From: Conus ventricosus
Lineage: Eukaryota; Mollusca; Gastropoda; Neogastropoda; Conidae
NCBI GenBank assembly: GCA_018398815.1
Contig: CM031595.1
Coordinates: 142,132,971-142,196,970 of the forward strand
Length of the DNA: 64,000 nucleotides
Direction of reading: 5' to 3'
Position 1 is the first letter of the stretch, and every line of letters starts with the position of its first letter. Shown in pieces: positions 25,586 to 37,512 of the stretch. The notes under the pieces were generated by a model. The model saw only the letters and a program-made list of their open reading frames with translations. It was not told the origin of the DNA and ran no database searches. The translations under genes were made by a program, and so were the position numbers.

Positions 25586-25885
25586 AAACCCAAGAAGAGC
25601 GATTTGCACCTGAGATCCGCCTTGCCCTGGAGGACATTGTGACCCAGGACGGGGGTCAGGTTCGACTGACAGCCAACATCGTAGGAATGCCACAGCCTGA
25701 GGTCACATGGTACAAACAGGATGAAGCTCTGTCCAACACAGACATATATGAGATCTCCCAGGATGACCAGAACAACTACACACTGTCTATTCATGATGTA
25801 CTACCAGAGGATGCTGGCAAGTACCTAGTTGTGGCCAAGAACGAACTAGGAACAGCCAAATCCACTGCCCAGATTACAGTTGAAG
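25586..25885 (+). CDS. Ig domain exon 1 (I-set, titin-like)
   Basis: A 300-bp exon, phase 1 to phase 1 (acceptor 'ttttcag', donor 'gaag|gtgaga'), encodes a short acidic lead and one complete I-set Ig domain. Visible landmarks are APEI at the A strand, GGQVRLTANIVGMPQPEVTW with the core Trp, and PEDAGKYLVVAKNELG at the E-F turn and F strand. Both disulfide positions are non-Cys (Ala in strand B, Val in strand F), as in many muscle titin-family Ig domains. It begins the ordered part of the protein after the acidic spring. Ig domains of this class bind sarcomeric partners or act as spacers; the partner is unknown here. Confidence 0.92.
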
Positions 25886-26154
25886 GTGAGATATTACGGC
25901 ACAGATTTTTGTTACTGAAATAAAATGTTTGTATGCTGGAGAGACACAGATACAAACAATTGTGATTCATAATGTGTTGTAGTAATATCACACCAGATTG
26001 GGATGAACAATCTGCATTCTTCTTTAAGTAGGAATTGTTTCTCCCAGTGATGCATATAAGCAAGTGTATTTATACTTTGTCCAGAGAAAAGGTATCTGGG
26101 GTATATTGTTGCATTTAAAGATCATACGATAACTATTTCATGCTGTTACTCCAG
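25886..26154 (+). other. Short intron between Ig exons
   Basis: It runs from GTGAGA to 'gttactccag', 269 bases, with no feature. Confidence 0.75.
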
Positions 26155-26297
26155 TGGAAGAAACAGAGGAGGAGGTGAGACCAGAGGAGACATCAGGCTT
26201 GGCACCAGAGTTCCTGGAGAAGCCTCACTACCAGAATGTAGAGGAGGGAGAAACCGTCACCTTCAAAGGTTCTGTGGAAGCCATGCCTCAGCCTACG
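26155..26297 (+). CDS. Ig domain 2, first half
   Basis: Acceptor 'gttactccag' and donor 'acg|gttagt', phase 1 to phase 0. It encodes an acidic lead (VEETEEEVRPEETSG), APEFLEKPHYQNVEEGETVT, and a B-C segment ending at MPQPT, just before the core Trp. The next exon supplies ILWTRD, so the Ig domain is split before the C-strand Trp. Strand B has Gly/Ser rather than Cys. Confidence 0.88.
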
Positions 26298-26853
26298 GTT
26301 AGTGCTCGTTTGGATGGACACAGGAGTGTTTCTAAAAGGAAAGAGTTTTAACTCTGTCATTTGGACGCTGGAAAAGAATTCCATCTCTGTCAATATGGAC
26401 ACAGGAAAACTGTTCTATCTATATTAGTGAGAAGATAAGGAAACTGTATAATCTATATTAGTGTAAACACAGGGAAACTGTTCTGACTGTATATTCATGT
26501 GTATTAGTGTGAACACAAACGGACTGTTCTATCTTCCAGTGTGGACAATTTGATACATGCTCAGAGCATAGGCATAGTTGATGTTTATGTGTTCATATTG
26601 TGTATACATCCTTAACGGATCTGACGTTCATACTACTGTTGCATATTCATTGCCTTTTCATATTTTCGTTGCATATTAAATTTGTTAAGCAATGAAGTTA
26701 GGTGAACAGTTGTGTGGAAGATATAGAAGAGGAGGTGACAGGTATGTTTCACGCCTTGCAGATGTAATACACATTTCATTAGAATTAATGAGGTAACTGT
26801 TTGTGGGAATGAGAAAAGAGTGGAAAGTTACATTCCTGAATGCTGCCATGCAG
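26298..26853 (+). other. Intron splitting Ig domain 2
   Basis: It contains loose repeats of 'gtgaacacagggaaactgttct'-like text near 26400-26540, a degenerate tandem pattern of about 60 bases. The acceptor is 'tgccatgcag'. Confidence 0.6.
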
Positions 26854-27055
26854 ATCCTGTGGACCCGCGACAACCTGCCTTTGCCGGAAGAGGAGCGATT
26901 TGTGACGACAGTGACACAGGACGAGAAAACAAGCACTGTGCATCATGTCTCGCTTGCTGTCTCCGATGTTACTCCTCAGGATGCTGGCACATACCGTGTT
27001 CAGGCCACCAATGAGCTAGGGGAGGAGAGGGTCTCTGTCTCCCTCATTGTTAAGA
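26854..27055 (+). CDS. Ig domain 2, second half
   Basis: A 202-bp exon, phase 0 to phase 1 (donor 'aaga|gtaagt'). It starts at ILWTRDNLPLPEEE with the core Trp and runs through SLAVSDVTPQDAGTYRVQAT and NELGEERVSVSLIVK. The F strand has Val at the usual Cys position. Joined to 26155-26297 it makes a complete I-set domain. Confidence 0.9.
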
Positions 27056-27470
27056 GTAAGTCATGACTCTGTCTCGCTCACCGTTCACAGGATGTCATGT
27101 CCCACTCTCCCTTGTAAACTCAGTCTGCCTAATTGTTAACATTTAACTGTGCTGTTGTCTCCATAAGTAAGCCATACATGAAGTTTCTTTATAAATAAAG
27201 TCTTTCTCCATTGTTAACATTGACACTGGGTCTTGCGTCTGTCACCTTCAAGGTTGACAGTAAATGAAGTCTTTATGTGAATAATGTATATCTTCCTTAT
27301 TGTTGAAAATAGCATTGTCACGTTTGTTTGCCCCACTTTTAATCACAAATAATGTCTTCATGACTAAAAGGATGCAAATGTTAGTGGTCAGGTATAAACC
27401 TGTTTTTCTCTCTTACCCCCCCTCTCTCTCTCTTCTTCCCCCCTCTTTCCTTTCCTCCTGCTTCCCTCTC

Positions 27471-28553
27471 TGTTTGTTGATTTTGCAAAGGCTTTTGATG
27501 TCATTGACCACAAATTGTTATGCAGGAAGCTTTTATCATATGGTTATACAGGAAATACCTTCCAACTGATAACATCATTCCTAGAAGACCGTCAACAAAT
27601 CGTTTGTGTCAACAACAATTTATCAGAGAAGTTACCTATCCAACATGGCGTACCCAGGGTTCTGTGTTAGGTCCTTTGCTGTTCTCAGTTTATATAAATG
27701 ATCTCCCTCTTTATATTGAGGATTCATGTGAACTCTTTTGTGATGATACCACTGTCCATACAAGTAGCCCCAGCTTGGAAGCTGTTTTCACTTCATTACA
27801 GAAGAATGCTAATACCTTAAGTAATTGGTGCAATGTAAATCACATGTCACTGAATCCTAACAAAACAAAACTAATGCTGATACCAACAAGGCAGAGAAGA
27901 CAAAACATAACCACACAGCCCCCATCTGTTTTTATCAATAATCAGGAAATTGAAGTGGTGGATAGCCATCGAGTTCTAGGTGTATATGTTGATAATAATC
28001 TTTCTTGGTCTCATCACCTTCGCAGTTTATGTAAATCAATATCCAGACAAACATATCAGCTGTGCAAGATTAAGCATTTCTTAAACCTTCATGCCAGGAA
28101 ATTGTTCCTACACGCACATGTTCTCTCTTCAATCAATTATTGTTCAACACTATTTGATTCTGCTAGTGCTAATGCCATGAAACCTCTTAAGAGTGTCTAC
28201 AAAAGAGCACTTAAAGCAGTTCTATTAAAATCATCTAGTCTTAGTGAAGGGGATTACACTAAAGCGGGGGCTCTTCCGTTACAAGAAATGTTTGCTGTCA
28301 ACAAATGTCAGCTAATGCAAAAAATTGCATCGGGTTTAGCACCACAAACTCTTCAGTCCAAATTTAGCATAAACCCTAGGGATTCAACCAAATTCCAGGT
28401 TCCCACACTAGAATAGATCTATTTAAATCAAGCTTATCTTACTCAGGTAGCGTGGTTTGGAATTCACTTCCACTACATTTCCGATGTACTCATATTACAG
28501 AATCCTTCAGGGAAAAACTAATCACACATTTCACAGCAGACCATTGCTATTAG
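27471..28553 (+). pseudogene. LINE reverse transcriptase, C-terminal part
   Basis: Frames add up to about 360 residues of a non-LTR RT. Visible are motif A (FAKAFDVIDH), motif B after a one-base loss near 27655 (GSVLGPLLFSVYINDLP), the catalytic box as FCDD where ADD is usual, NPNKTKLMLI, DSHRVLGVYVDNNLSW, and the thumb-like region LFLHAHVLSSINYCSTLFD. A second frameshift near 28405 leads into the terminal FKSSLSYSGSVVWNSLPLHF part ending at TAG 28551-28553. The endonuclease domain and first RT motifs are missing. Two frameshifts and truncation make it inactive. Confidence 0.88.
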
Positions 28554-29990
<1,437 letters not shown>

Positions 29991-30175
29991 TCTGTCTCTG
30001 TCTCTGTCCCCATCTCTCTCTCTGTTCTCTGTCTGTCTGTCCGTCTGCCCGTCTCTGCTTCCCTGTGAGTCTCTGTTTCTGACTGACTCTCTTTGTGTCT
30101 GTCTGTCTGTCTCTCTTTCTTTCTCGCATACCATGACATACAGTAAGAACATGTCCCACCTCCTGACTGTGCTAG

Positions 30176-30299
30176 GGGTGTCAGAAGAGAAGACCGACTT
30201 CCGAGACCAGCTGCAAAGCTCGGAGGTGGAGATTGAAGAGAAACCCATTACAACCGAGGCAGAGCAGGTTGATTTCCGCTGTCAGCTGACCACAGAAGT
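30176..30299 (+). CDS. Linker exon with two DFRxxL motifs
   Basis: The acceptor 'gactgtgctag' gives phase 1 in, matching the upstream Ig exon; the donor 'gaagt|gtaagt' gives phase 2 out (124 bases). The peptide contains SEEKTDFRDQLQSSEVEIEE and EAEQVDFRCQLTTEV, so DFRDQL and DFRCQL each fit the DFRxxL motif known to bind F-actin in the N-terminus of smooth-muscle MLCK. A thin-filament contact is an inference from the motif. Two further small exons continue the segment and add a third motif. Confidence 0.78.
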
Positions 30300-30929
30300 G
30301 TAAGTCTCTACATCAGTTGCTGTCAGCATGTTTGTCATCAAGACAGTTGGTGCCATAATGGTCCACTGCAGTAGTTTGCCCATTCCTGTTGCTACTATAT
30401 CATTTGTGTAAGACTGACTTAAAAATAAAAGTTAATTAATGTAAGCATGTTTTTTCTTTCCCTTTCATGGAGGTTATTGTGATTTTACGGCCTCTGTAAG
30501 CATGCATTTTTATGGAGAGGGTTGGTCATCTGAACTGTGTGAAATTGTAATGATTTGTGAGCATGTTGTTGCTTGAGGATAAATCGTTTCGAAAGCATGA
30601 AATAAAAATAACTGCAACAGAGCAAAAGCCAGCAGTGCGAGATGTCATCCAGACTACAGACCCAGAGGAGTGGAAGGGTTAAAGCACATGAAGTAATTGC
30701 ATGATCTGTGTTGCTTTTTAACATTGAAGGAATGCATATCGTCTTTCACCAACCACTCTCAAGGTTAATATTTCATGGTAGTGCATTCAACCACGTAATT
30801 TGTTATGGTTAATGCATTTTGACGTCATTGTTGTTTCCTGTTCAGCATGCTTTGTTGCAAACTAGAGCAAGTGCCTTTGTTGTTTTATGAAACATTCAAG
30901 CATTTGCTGGAAGCTATGAACGAGCATTT

Positions 30930-30971
<42 letters not shown>

Positions 30972-30992
30972 AGTGAGTGTGTGTGTGAGTGA

Positions 30993-31059
<67 letters not shown>

Positions 31060-31139
31060 TGAATGTGTGTATGTGTGCACTTGTGCATGCATGCATATGT
31101 GTATGTGTGTGTGTGAGAGAGAGGGTGAGCTAATAATGT

Positions 31140-31198
<59 letters not shown>

Positions 31199-31302
31199 TC
31201 TGATGCTTTGTGTGTTTGTTGCACGTGCATGCATTCGTATGAGACATGTTTACTCATTATGACAGCTAGAGCTAATACACATCACATCTATTTCTAATTC
31301 AG
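30300..31302 (+). other. Intron with long (GT)n tracts
   Basis: (GT)n-rich sequence occupies about 30932-31076 and 31139-31196, with (GAGT) interruptions and alternating 'gcatgcatgc'. Otherwise nothing was recognised. The acceptor is 'tttctaattcag'. Confidence 0.75.
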
Positions 31303-31344
31303 TCCCACATTAATCAAGACTACCGTTCTGGACTACAAGATGAG
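31303..31344 (+). CDS. 42-bp microexon in the DFRxxL linker
   Basis: Bounded by 'tttctaattcag' and 'atgag|gttggc', phase 2 to phase 2. It encodes PTLIKTTVLDYKM, which joins in frame the DFRCQL exon on one side and the RTRVGVQFETQQLDFR exon on the other. The donor is weak (GTTGGC). Phase fit on both sides and a protein-like sequence support it, but it is short. Confidence 0.6.
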
Positions 31345-32138
31345 GTTGGCTTTCTTTCTTTTCTGCTGTGTGTTTTTTTTCTTTTCAATCCAAATTTGGA
31401 TCAGGTGATCGTCCCTGTGTGTCAACAGATCAAATTTGACTGTGCAAACTGTGCTGCATGCCCACCAAAACACATCTAACATTGTTTTTAGTGCCCACAT
31501 CATCAAAGCTATAAGAACAAAGCATTTATCTTCTACAGTGCACATGAATGGGCAGAATGTGTTTCCACTTCATGGGCTCAAGCTTGTCTTTTGGACATCA
31601 ATAGACCTTTTCCACTTTAAACTGGTATCAGGAATAACACTACCATCAATCACTCTCCTGATGTCATGAATGACCAAGAGTGATGCATGTAATTGCCACA
31701 CTAAAGTCCACATGCTGTTTGTTTTGCACTTAATTCAAATCAAGATTGCAAGCAAGAAACCAATGATCAAGCTGTCGTTTTATTTTTAGCTTTACAGAAG
31801 CAAATCCGAAGTTCAGAAATATAGAGTTAGCTCTAACCTGTCTCCGGAACAGAAGGCAGTATGGGCAGAGATCAGAATGGAACAATAAACCTGGCTTCGT
31901 ATATAGCAAAATTGCTCTGCCCTGTGATCTGAAATACCGCATTTTTAGATGAATGAGATTTTCTGATAATAAGATCAAGGGGGATGGTGAGGGGTGGGGG
32001 TCCCAGAAAGCCAAAGTGCTTGTAGTCCAGAAACAGCGGTATACAATATTATGTAATCTGTTTCCTAATAGGCCAGGGTTGGCTGAAGCTTAAGCATGCT
32101 GTGTGTGTTGAAAGGCATGATTTGTTGTCATCATGCAG
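31345..32138 (+). other. Intron
   Basis: No repeat or coding feature was recognised in about 0.8 kb. The acceptor is 'catcatgcag'. Confidence 0.6.
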
Positions 32139-32219
32139 GAGAACTAGGGTAGGCGTGCAGTTTGAGACGCAGCAACTTGACTTCAGACACCTGTTGAAAA
32201 AGACAACTCGAAAGTCCCA
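32139..32219 (+). CDS. Linker exon with third DFRxxL motif
   Basis: 81 bases, phase 2 to phase 2 (acceptor 'catcatgcag', donor 'tccca|gtaagt'). The peptide RTRVGVQFETQQLDFRHLL continues KKTTRKS; DFRHLL again fits DFRxxL, followed by a basic stretch. Basic residues here contrast with the acidic exons on both sides. A role in actin binding is inferred only from the motif. Confidence 0.78.
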
Positions 32220-33018
32220 GTAAGTCCATCACTGCTGCAAACTGTGACCTGATTCTGGTATATATTTGTTTAATTAGTTAGTTAGGATAATGTTGCTTAT
32301 AGCCCAGCCGACCACTTTGTTTAATTCATGCATCTTTGAATTGTGCAGAGACTTGTAATTTCAACAGCTAAATGTTTTTTTCTTTTTATGCCATTACTGA
32401 TTTTTCATTTTCTTCCTTCCTGTCTCTTTGCATGTTTCTTTCTTGCCTCTCTGTCTTTGTGTGTGTGTCTTTCCCTTTCTCTTGCCTGATCTCTGTCTCC
32501 TCCAGGTCTCTCTCACTGTCAATCTCTCCTCCTCCCGTTCACCCCCCCCCCCCCCATTCCCAGCCACTATCTCCTTTAAGTCTGTCTTTGTCTTTCTGTC
32601 CCTCTTGTTTTTGGGATTCTGTCAGTTGAGTTGATCTTTTTTTCTGGTCATTATTCAAAAACAACAACAACAAAAAGGATAATTAACAGCAATAATTCTA
32701 AATTTGTCTGTTTTATAACACATTTTCCCATTTGCAGCAATGTCACCATGTGGTACTGTCTAGGATTCAGTGTGTGAAAAACCCCAAACTGTTGCTATGT
32801 GCAGAGTTGATAGGAGTAGGATGAGACTTGCAATACTCAAGGCTGTTCAAGAATGATGATAGAGTAAATAACTGAAGGCAGTGTCTGAATAAGTGAATAA
32901 ACAATTTTTCCTCAAAGAAGAAAGAAAAATGTGTTCCTAAGAGAAATGGGGTCTTGGGCTGATTTCTTTTTCTAACAGAGAATTTATTATTGGCAAGAGG
33001 GGATGTGTATGTGTACAG
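32220..33018 (+). other. Intron
   Basis: A pyrimidine-rich stretch at 32390-32600 includes a C-run near 32540-32553. No gene or mobile element was recognised. The acceptor is 'tgtgtacag'. Confidence 0.6.
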
Positions 33019-33121
33019 GAAATTTACGACCGATGTCAGCACTGTGGAGACCACAGAGACTGTTGAAGAGTTGGTGGAGGAACAACCTCAGCAGCCTGAT
33101 GTCCAGGAAGTGACTGTGGAA
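33019..33121 (+). CDS. Acidic linker exon before Ig domain 3
   Basis: 103 bases, phase 2 to phase 0 (donor 'gtggaa|gtgagt'). The peptide starts KFTTDVSTVETTETVEELVE and ends with QPQQPDVQEVTVE, a return to acidic Glu/Val/Thr-rich sequence after the basic DFRxxL segment. It keeps frame with the exons on both sides. Confidence 0.75.
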
Positions 33122-33769
33122 GTGAGTGTCTGCACAATGTGCACAACTTACTGTGATAATAATAATCATCATTGTTATTATTTTTGTTTCATAACCAGAC
33201 GTCATAGAGGTGCCTTGACAATTGCTCAGTTTGTCAGAGACTTATAGAACCCTCAGTCATGGGCAACATGGCAGAGGTGTTATGATCAATAATTATTACC
33301 AGTGACCAGTCATTCACATTATTTGTCCACTACTTCTTTGGCCTGCTACCCTGACTTTAAACCCCCACCACACTTTGTTGAATGGTACTTTGTCAGAGAA
33401 TCAGGGCAAAAGACATGCCTGTAACAGCCAAGCTCACTACATGTAAGAATTACAAGGACTTATTGCCTACCATCATATGTGATCATATACTCTTCACAGC
33501 ATGCACACTTGTACCAAGGTGATAATCTGAGGACTCCTCATGTAGTTTGTGCTCACTATCACTGTTGTAACCAAAAGAATTATTCCATTCTGCACTCCTT
33601 CTTGATGCAGGTTGTTATAAATGCTTAAAATAATCACTGTTAGGATAATTTACTAAAAGTCCTTCATGTCATCTCAAATTTTGTATCATTCCAACACTGC
33701 TTAGCTAGTAGTAGCCCACGTGAAATTATTTGCCATTTTATATGTACATATGTTTTTATTCATGTTTAG
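33122..33769 (+). other. Intron
   Basis: No feature recognised in 648 bases. The acceptor is 'ttcatgtttag'. Confidence 0.65.
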
Positions 33770-34069
33770 ATTGGTCGGCCAGAGGAGACTCAACCAGAGT
33801 TCCTGGTTCCCATCCAAGATTTGACTATTAAGGAGGGAGAAGCAGCACGGTTTGATTGCCAAGTCAAGTGTACACCGGAGGCCAGTGTGGTGTGGTACCA
33901 CCAAAACAAGCCCCTCAAATCGGATGACATCTATCAGGTCGTGCCAGGTGAGGATGGATGCAGCTCACTGCTCATTGCTGAAGCCTTCCCAGAGGATGCC
34001 GGAGAATACACTGTGCGCGCTGTCAATACTTTGGGCGAGGCCACATGCTCTGCAGTTCTCACTGTGAAG
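33770..34069 (+). CDS. Ig domain exon 3 (I-set)
   Basis: A 300-bp exon, phase 0 to phase 0 (acceptor 'catgtttag', donor 'gtgaag|gtttgt'). It holds a complete I-set domain: PEFLVPIQDLTIKEGEAARF, DCQVKCTPEASVVWYHQ with a strand-B Cys and the core Trp, FPEDAGEYTVRAVNTLG with Val at the F-strand Cys position, and CSAVLTVK at strand G. It lies directly before the IQ exon, which joins in phase 0. Confidence 0.92.
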
Positions 34070-34207
34070 GTTTGTCAGTCTGTTTTCTGTGTGTCCTGAC
34101 ACAAAGTAGGTAATAATTATATAGAGTAACAATTTTTTGGTTCGTTTTTGTACTCCCAGTTCTTAAAGAACAGGGAGTACTTTAGAATGGGAACGAAGAA
34201 ATGCTGT

Positions 34208-34249
<42 letters not shown>

Positions 34250-35630
34250 GTGTGTGTGTGTGTGTGTGTGTGTGTCTCTCTGTCTGTCTGTCTGTGTGTC
34301 CATGGTCACAATGTGTTCCACTCGCTCCAGACAAAACTACTGGGTCGATCTTTCTGAAAATTTTAGGTATGTTCATTATGGGTCAAGGATGATGCCTGCC
34401 ATTTTAGTTTTCTGTTACAGCCGTTACTAACGGCTGTAACGGCCTGTAACGCTTTTTCTTCTTTATGGAATATCTCAGAAAGTACTTGACCGATCTTTCT
34501 GAAAATTTGTAGGTATGTTCATTATGGGTCACGAATAATGCCCAATGTTTTAGTTTACCGTTATAACCGTTACTAATGGCTGTAACGGCTGTAACGGGTT
34601 TTCTTCTTTATGGAATATCTCACAAAGTACTTGGCCGACCTTTATGAAAATTAGCAGGTATGTTCATTATGGGTCACGGATGATGCCTGATGTTTTAGTT
34701 TGCCCCGTTATAGCCGTTACTAACGGTTGTAACGGCCTGTAACGGTTTTTCTTCTTTATGGAATATCTCAGAAAGTACTTGGCCATTTATAAGCGGTTTG
34801 GATGATCTTGTGACAAATCGGATCCTCTGTCCATATGTAAGTGATGTAATGCTGAAAATGGATTAAACAACCGTTAAAAACCGTTATTCTGTGGTTATTT
34901 CTTATATATAGGTGGATTTTAATGAAATTTGGTATATAGAAAAGTTATCACACACAAATGGCACTTCTATATAGTGTTTTAAAATTTGACCGTTAAAAAC
35001 CGTTATTCTGGACATATTGTCCGATTTGGATGAAATTTGGTATGTACACAGGCTTTAGCCCAGTGAGGACTAAAATACCGGTTTCAAAAGTGTATATCGG
35101 TTATATAACCGATAAACCGTTATTTTGCCGTTATTTTTTATATATTGGTGGGTTTTAATGCAATTTTGTATATAGAAAGGTCATCACACACAAATGGCAC
35201 TTCCATGCAGTGTTTCAAAATCTGACCGTTAAAAACCGTTATTCTTGACATATGGTCCGATTTGGATGAAATTTGGTATGTACACAGGCTTTAGCCCAGT
35301 GAGGACTAAAATACCAGTTTCAAAAGTGTACATCGGTTAAATAACCGTTAAAACCGTTATTTTGCCTTTATTTCTTATCTCACAAAGCACTTGGCCGATT
35401 TATAAGCGGTTTGGAAAACTGGGAGTACATTTATATGCTTCGCATCTTGTTTATTTTTACTTTCAGATGTGCGACAGAAAGTTATTGTTAAGATATCAGG
35501 TGTTTTGATGTTCGCATTGCCTTTTGGTGGAGGAGATATACTTTGATAGTGTGTCATTCTTGAGGTGTCTTTTTTTCATTCTGATACTTTAAAAGATAGA
35601 AACTCATGACATAGTGTACTTTTGACAGAG
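34070..35630 (+). other. Intron containing a TIR-bounded repetitive element
   Basis: Mostly occupied by the element described at 34150-35431. The acceptor ends '...tttgacagag' at 35630, which gives phase 0 into the IQ exon; the AG at 35628 would require phase 1 and does not match. Confidence 0.65.
34150..35431. mobile_element. MITE-like element with short TIRs and internal tandem repeats
   Basis: The ends carry 'gtactcccagtt' (34150) and its reverse complement 'aactgggagtac' (near 35420). Inside are a (GT)n tract at 34209-34275, about three tandem copies of a unit of roughly 145 bases containing 'ggtatgttcattatgggtca' and 'taacggctgtaacgg', then two copies of a unit of about 240 bases with 'gatgaaatttggtatgtac' and 'ccgttaaaaaccgttattct'. 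No transposase is seen. A non-autonomous DNA element is the simplest reading; no target-site duplication was confirmed. Confidence 0.5.
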
Positions 35631-35750
35631 CTGGTGTCAGAGGTGAGCTCCGTGGGGTCAAGACAAGATGAGGAGCAGGAGGAACCAGTTCCAGACACTG
35701 TCATCCAGGAAGCAGCCACCAAGATACAGGCTGCCTTTAGAGGCTACAAG
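35631..35750 (+). CDS. IQ-motif exon
   Basis: 120 bases, phase 0 to phase 0, with donor 'ctacaag|gtgagg'. After an acidic lead (SRQDEEQEEPVPDT) it encodes VIQEAATKIQAAFRGYK, the core of an IQ calmodulin- or light-chain-binding motif (IQxxxRGxxxR). The final basic position would come from the next exon. The next recognised exon begins EVLQ, which lacks it, so either the motif is incomplete or a small exon in the 8.3-kb intron was missed. Obscurin has an IQ motif among Ig domains (known), so the feature is plausible in this family. Confidence 0.8.
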
Positions 35751-35785
35751 GTGAGGCTGGGCATTTGTGTGTGTGTGTGTGTGTT

Positions 35786-35826
<41 letters not shown>

Positions 35827-35999
35827 ATGAGTGAGATGTAAAATGTTATGAGTAAATATCCAAAGGAAGACTGAAAAGACCCAGGTTCACGCAGCAAGTC
35901 ACATTGCTTGTGATGGGAGACATCCTGAGCTATTGGATCATACACTTAAAACAATACCATTGATTGCATCATTATGTTCCTTCCTGGAAGTGACTGAAC

Positions 36000-36840
36000 T
36001 TTTGAGCCATTTATCAAGACATATTAGACCTTAGACAAAAAGGAAGACAGTCTGTTTCTGAGAGGAAAGCAGCGATTATGGAGTCATTTCAGTCCAAGTA
36101 CCCCCACAGATCAGTGATGCAGATGTGCACACATAGTTCTGCTGCTAGAGCAGCCAAGAATGGAGAGGAAGGAATATATGTCTGGTGTCTAGTATAGGAA
36201 GCCATTATTCCCATAGAAAACAGGCAGATAGTTAACTAACTTTGGGGCAGAAGCAGAGATTCTGCATTCAGCTGCAGTCTATGTCAGGTAGGAAAAGGCA
36301 CGCCAAATTGTGGTCATCTTCACAGATTCCCTATCAGTGTTGAAAGCAAAGAACTGCATGGATTTCCTGTACTCACCTGTTTTGGCAACATATGTGAACG
36401 TAAACCTTAAGTAAAATTCCTGCAACTGGAGTCTTTGTAAACAAGATGGCTGACACTATCATGACAGAAAGACAGAAGGGGCCAAGCAGGCAACAAAGAA
36501 CTGTCAAAAAAGGGGATAGAAAACTCCATAAAGCCTGTGCTCCCCAATTTTGTCAAGACAGCTGTTACCATCTGAACGGGACTGATCAACTTACAGCGGG
36601 TCTAAATAGAGTCATGTTTGTATGAACAATAAATAATTAAAAGTTGTTTAGACTGACAGATGCCTTTGCCCACACGCCCCTATGACAGTTAAACATCTTA
36701 TCCAGGTCTGCCTCCAACAATGCCCTTCAAAGAGACACATGGTCAGACCAGCAACTCTTAAAAGGGAAGCTTCAGGTAACCTGTAGGTTTGATGAGGATA
36801 GCTGCAATTTGAAAAGGGGGGCTGGCACACCATCAGGAAG
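36000..36840 (+). pseudogene. Decayed LINE RNase H / C-terminal end
   Basis: Broken frames recall the end of I/Nimb/Jockey-like LINEs with RNase H. 'gtggtcatcttcacagattc' reads VVIFTDS, followed by LSVLKAK, the typical catalytic-Asp segment of these RNase H domains. Later, CLCPHAPMTVKHLIQVC resembles the terminal Cys/His box (CxC...HL...C), and near 36790 a VGLMRIAAI remnant resembles the final conserved patch. Many stops and frameshifts are present and the upstream RT is not found. Confidence 0.6.
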
Positions 36841-37379
36841 TTGATGATGAAGACATATCTGTGGTGTGTGTGTGTTGTTTTTGCGCAAATTCATATACGA
36901 TATATGTTTATAAAATTTGTGCTTGTGAGTGGATATGTTACATAAGTTGTGTTTGACTGACGTACATGTGGTAGAATTATAAATTTGAAAAATTGTATGG
37001 TGTACAGCTCGAGAGCGGGTGAAAAATCAAGAAACAAAGGCACCTGAACAGGAGTCTTTATTTTTTTCCTGCCTGCTGAGGAGGTCGTGCTTTTTGTTCA
37101 TGTGTCACAAAATTGTATTTTTAAGGTGTGTGAATAGGTGTGAGGAATCAAATGAAAACAAAAATCTTCTGTCCCACAAAAACTAAATCGACTTTATTGT
37201 GCAACTCGTCCTTTTTAAGACATAGTGCCTGTTGCACATTTGAAAATAAAACTGGAAAAAGGGGTTTGAAGTTTACTCAAAATGGAAATTAACAGTGCTG
37301 GGCATAACATTCACTGTGAAGTCAAAATGTTTCAACTGTACAAATTGCGCAAATTATGTTTTAATTACACATACTATAC

Positions 37380-37512
37380 CGTGGCTCACTAATGCAATAA
37401 GCGGCAGAAAATTTCTATCCCTCCCCTCGTATACAATAAAGTCCCGTACGGACAACAAAACCCCTGAAAGGGCCTCGTGCCTCGCGCATGCTCAGAATAG
37501 TCCTCTTTTCTC
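37380..37512 (+). repeat. Left inverted terminal repeat of DIRS element
   Basis: Begins 'cgtggctcactaatgc' and ends near 'agtcctcttttctcg'. It pairs with 42741-42867 over about 130 bases with small gaps, including 'tacaataaagtc' and 'ctgaaagggcctcgtgcc'. Weaker similarity extends outwards to about 37340 ('gttttaattacacatacta'). Confidence 0.92.

Noticed and set aside
30144..30175. Acceptor AG at 30143 as the start of the DFRxxL exon
   Set aside because: It does not match the phase-1 end of the upstream exon and creates a stop; the AG ending at 30175 fits.
35467..35505. Possible microexon after 'tactttcag' in the intron before the IQ exon
   Set aside because: The reading (MCDRKLLLRYQ) has no resemblance to the gene and is not needed for phase continuity.
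35629..35630. Acceptor AG at 35628 for the IQ exon
   Set aside because: It needs phase 1 while the upstream Ig exon ends in phase 0; the AG ending at 35630 gives phase 0.
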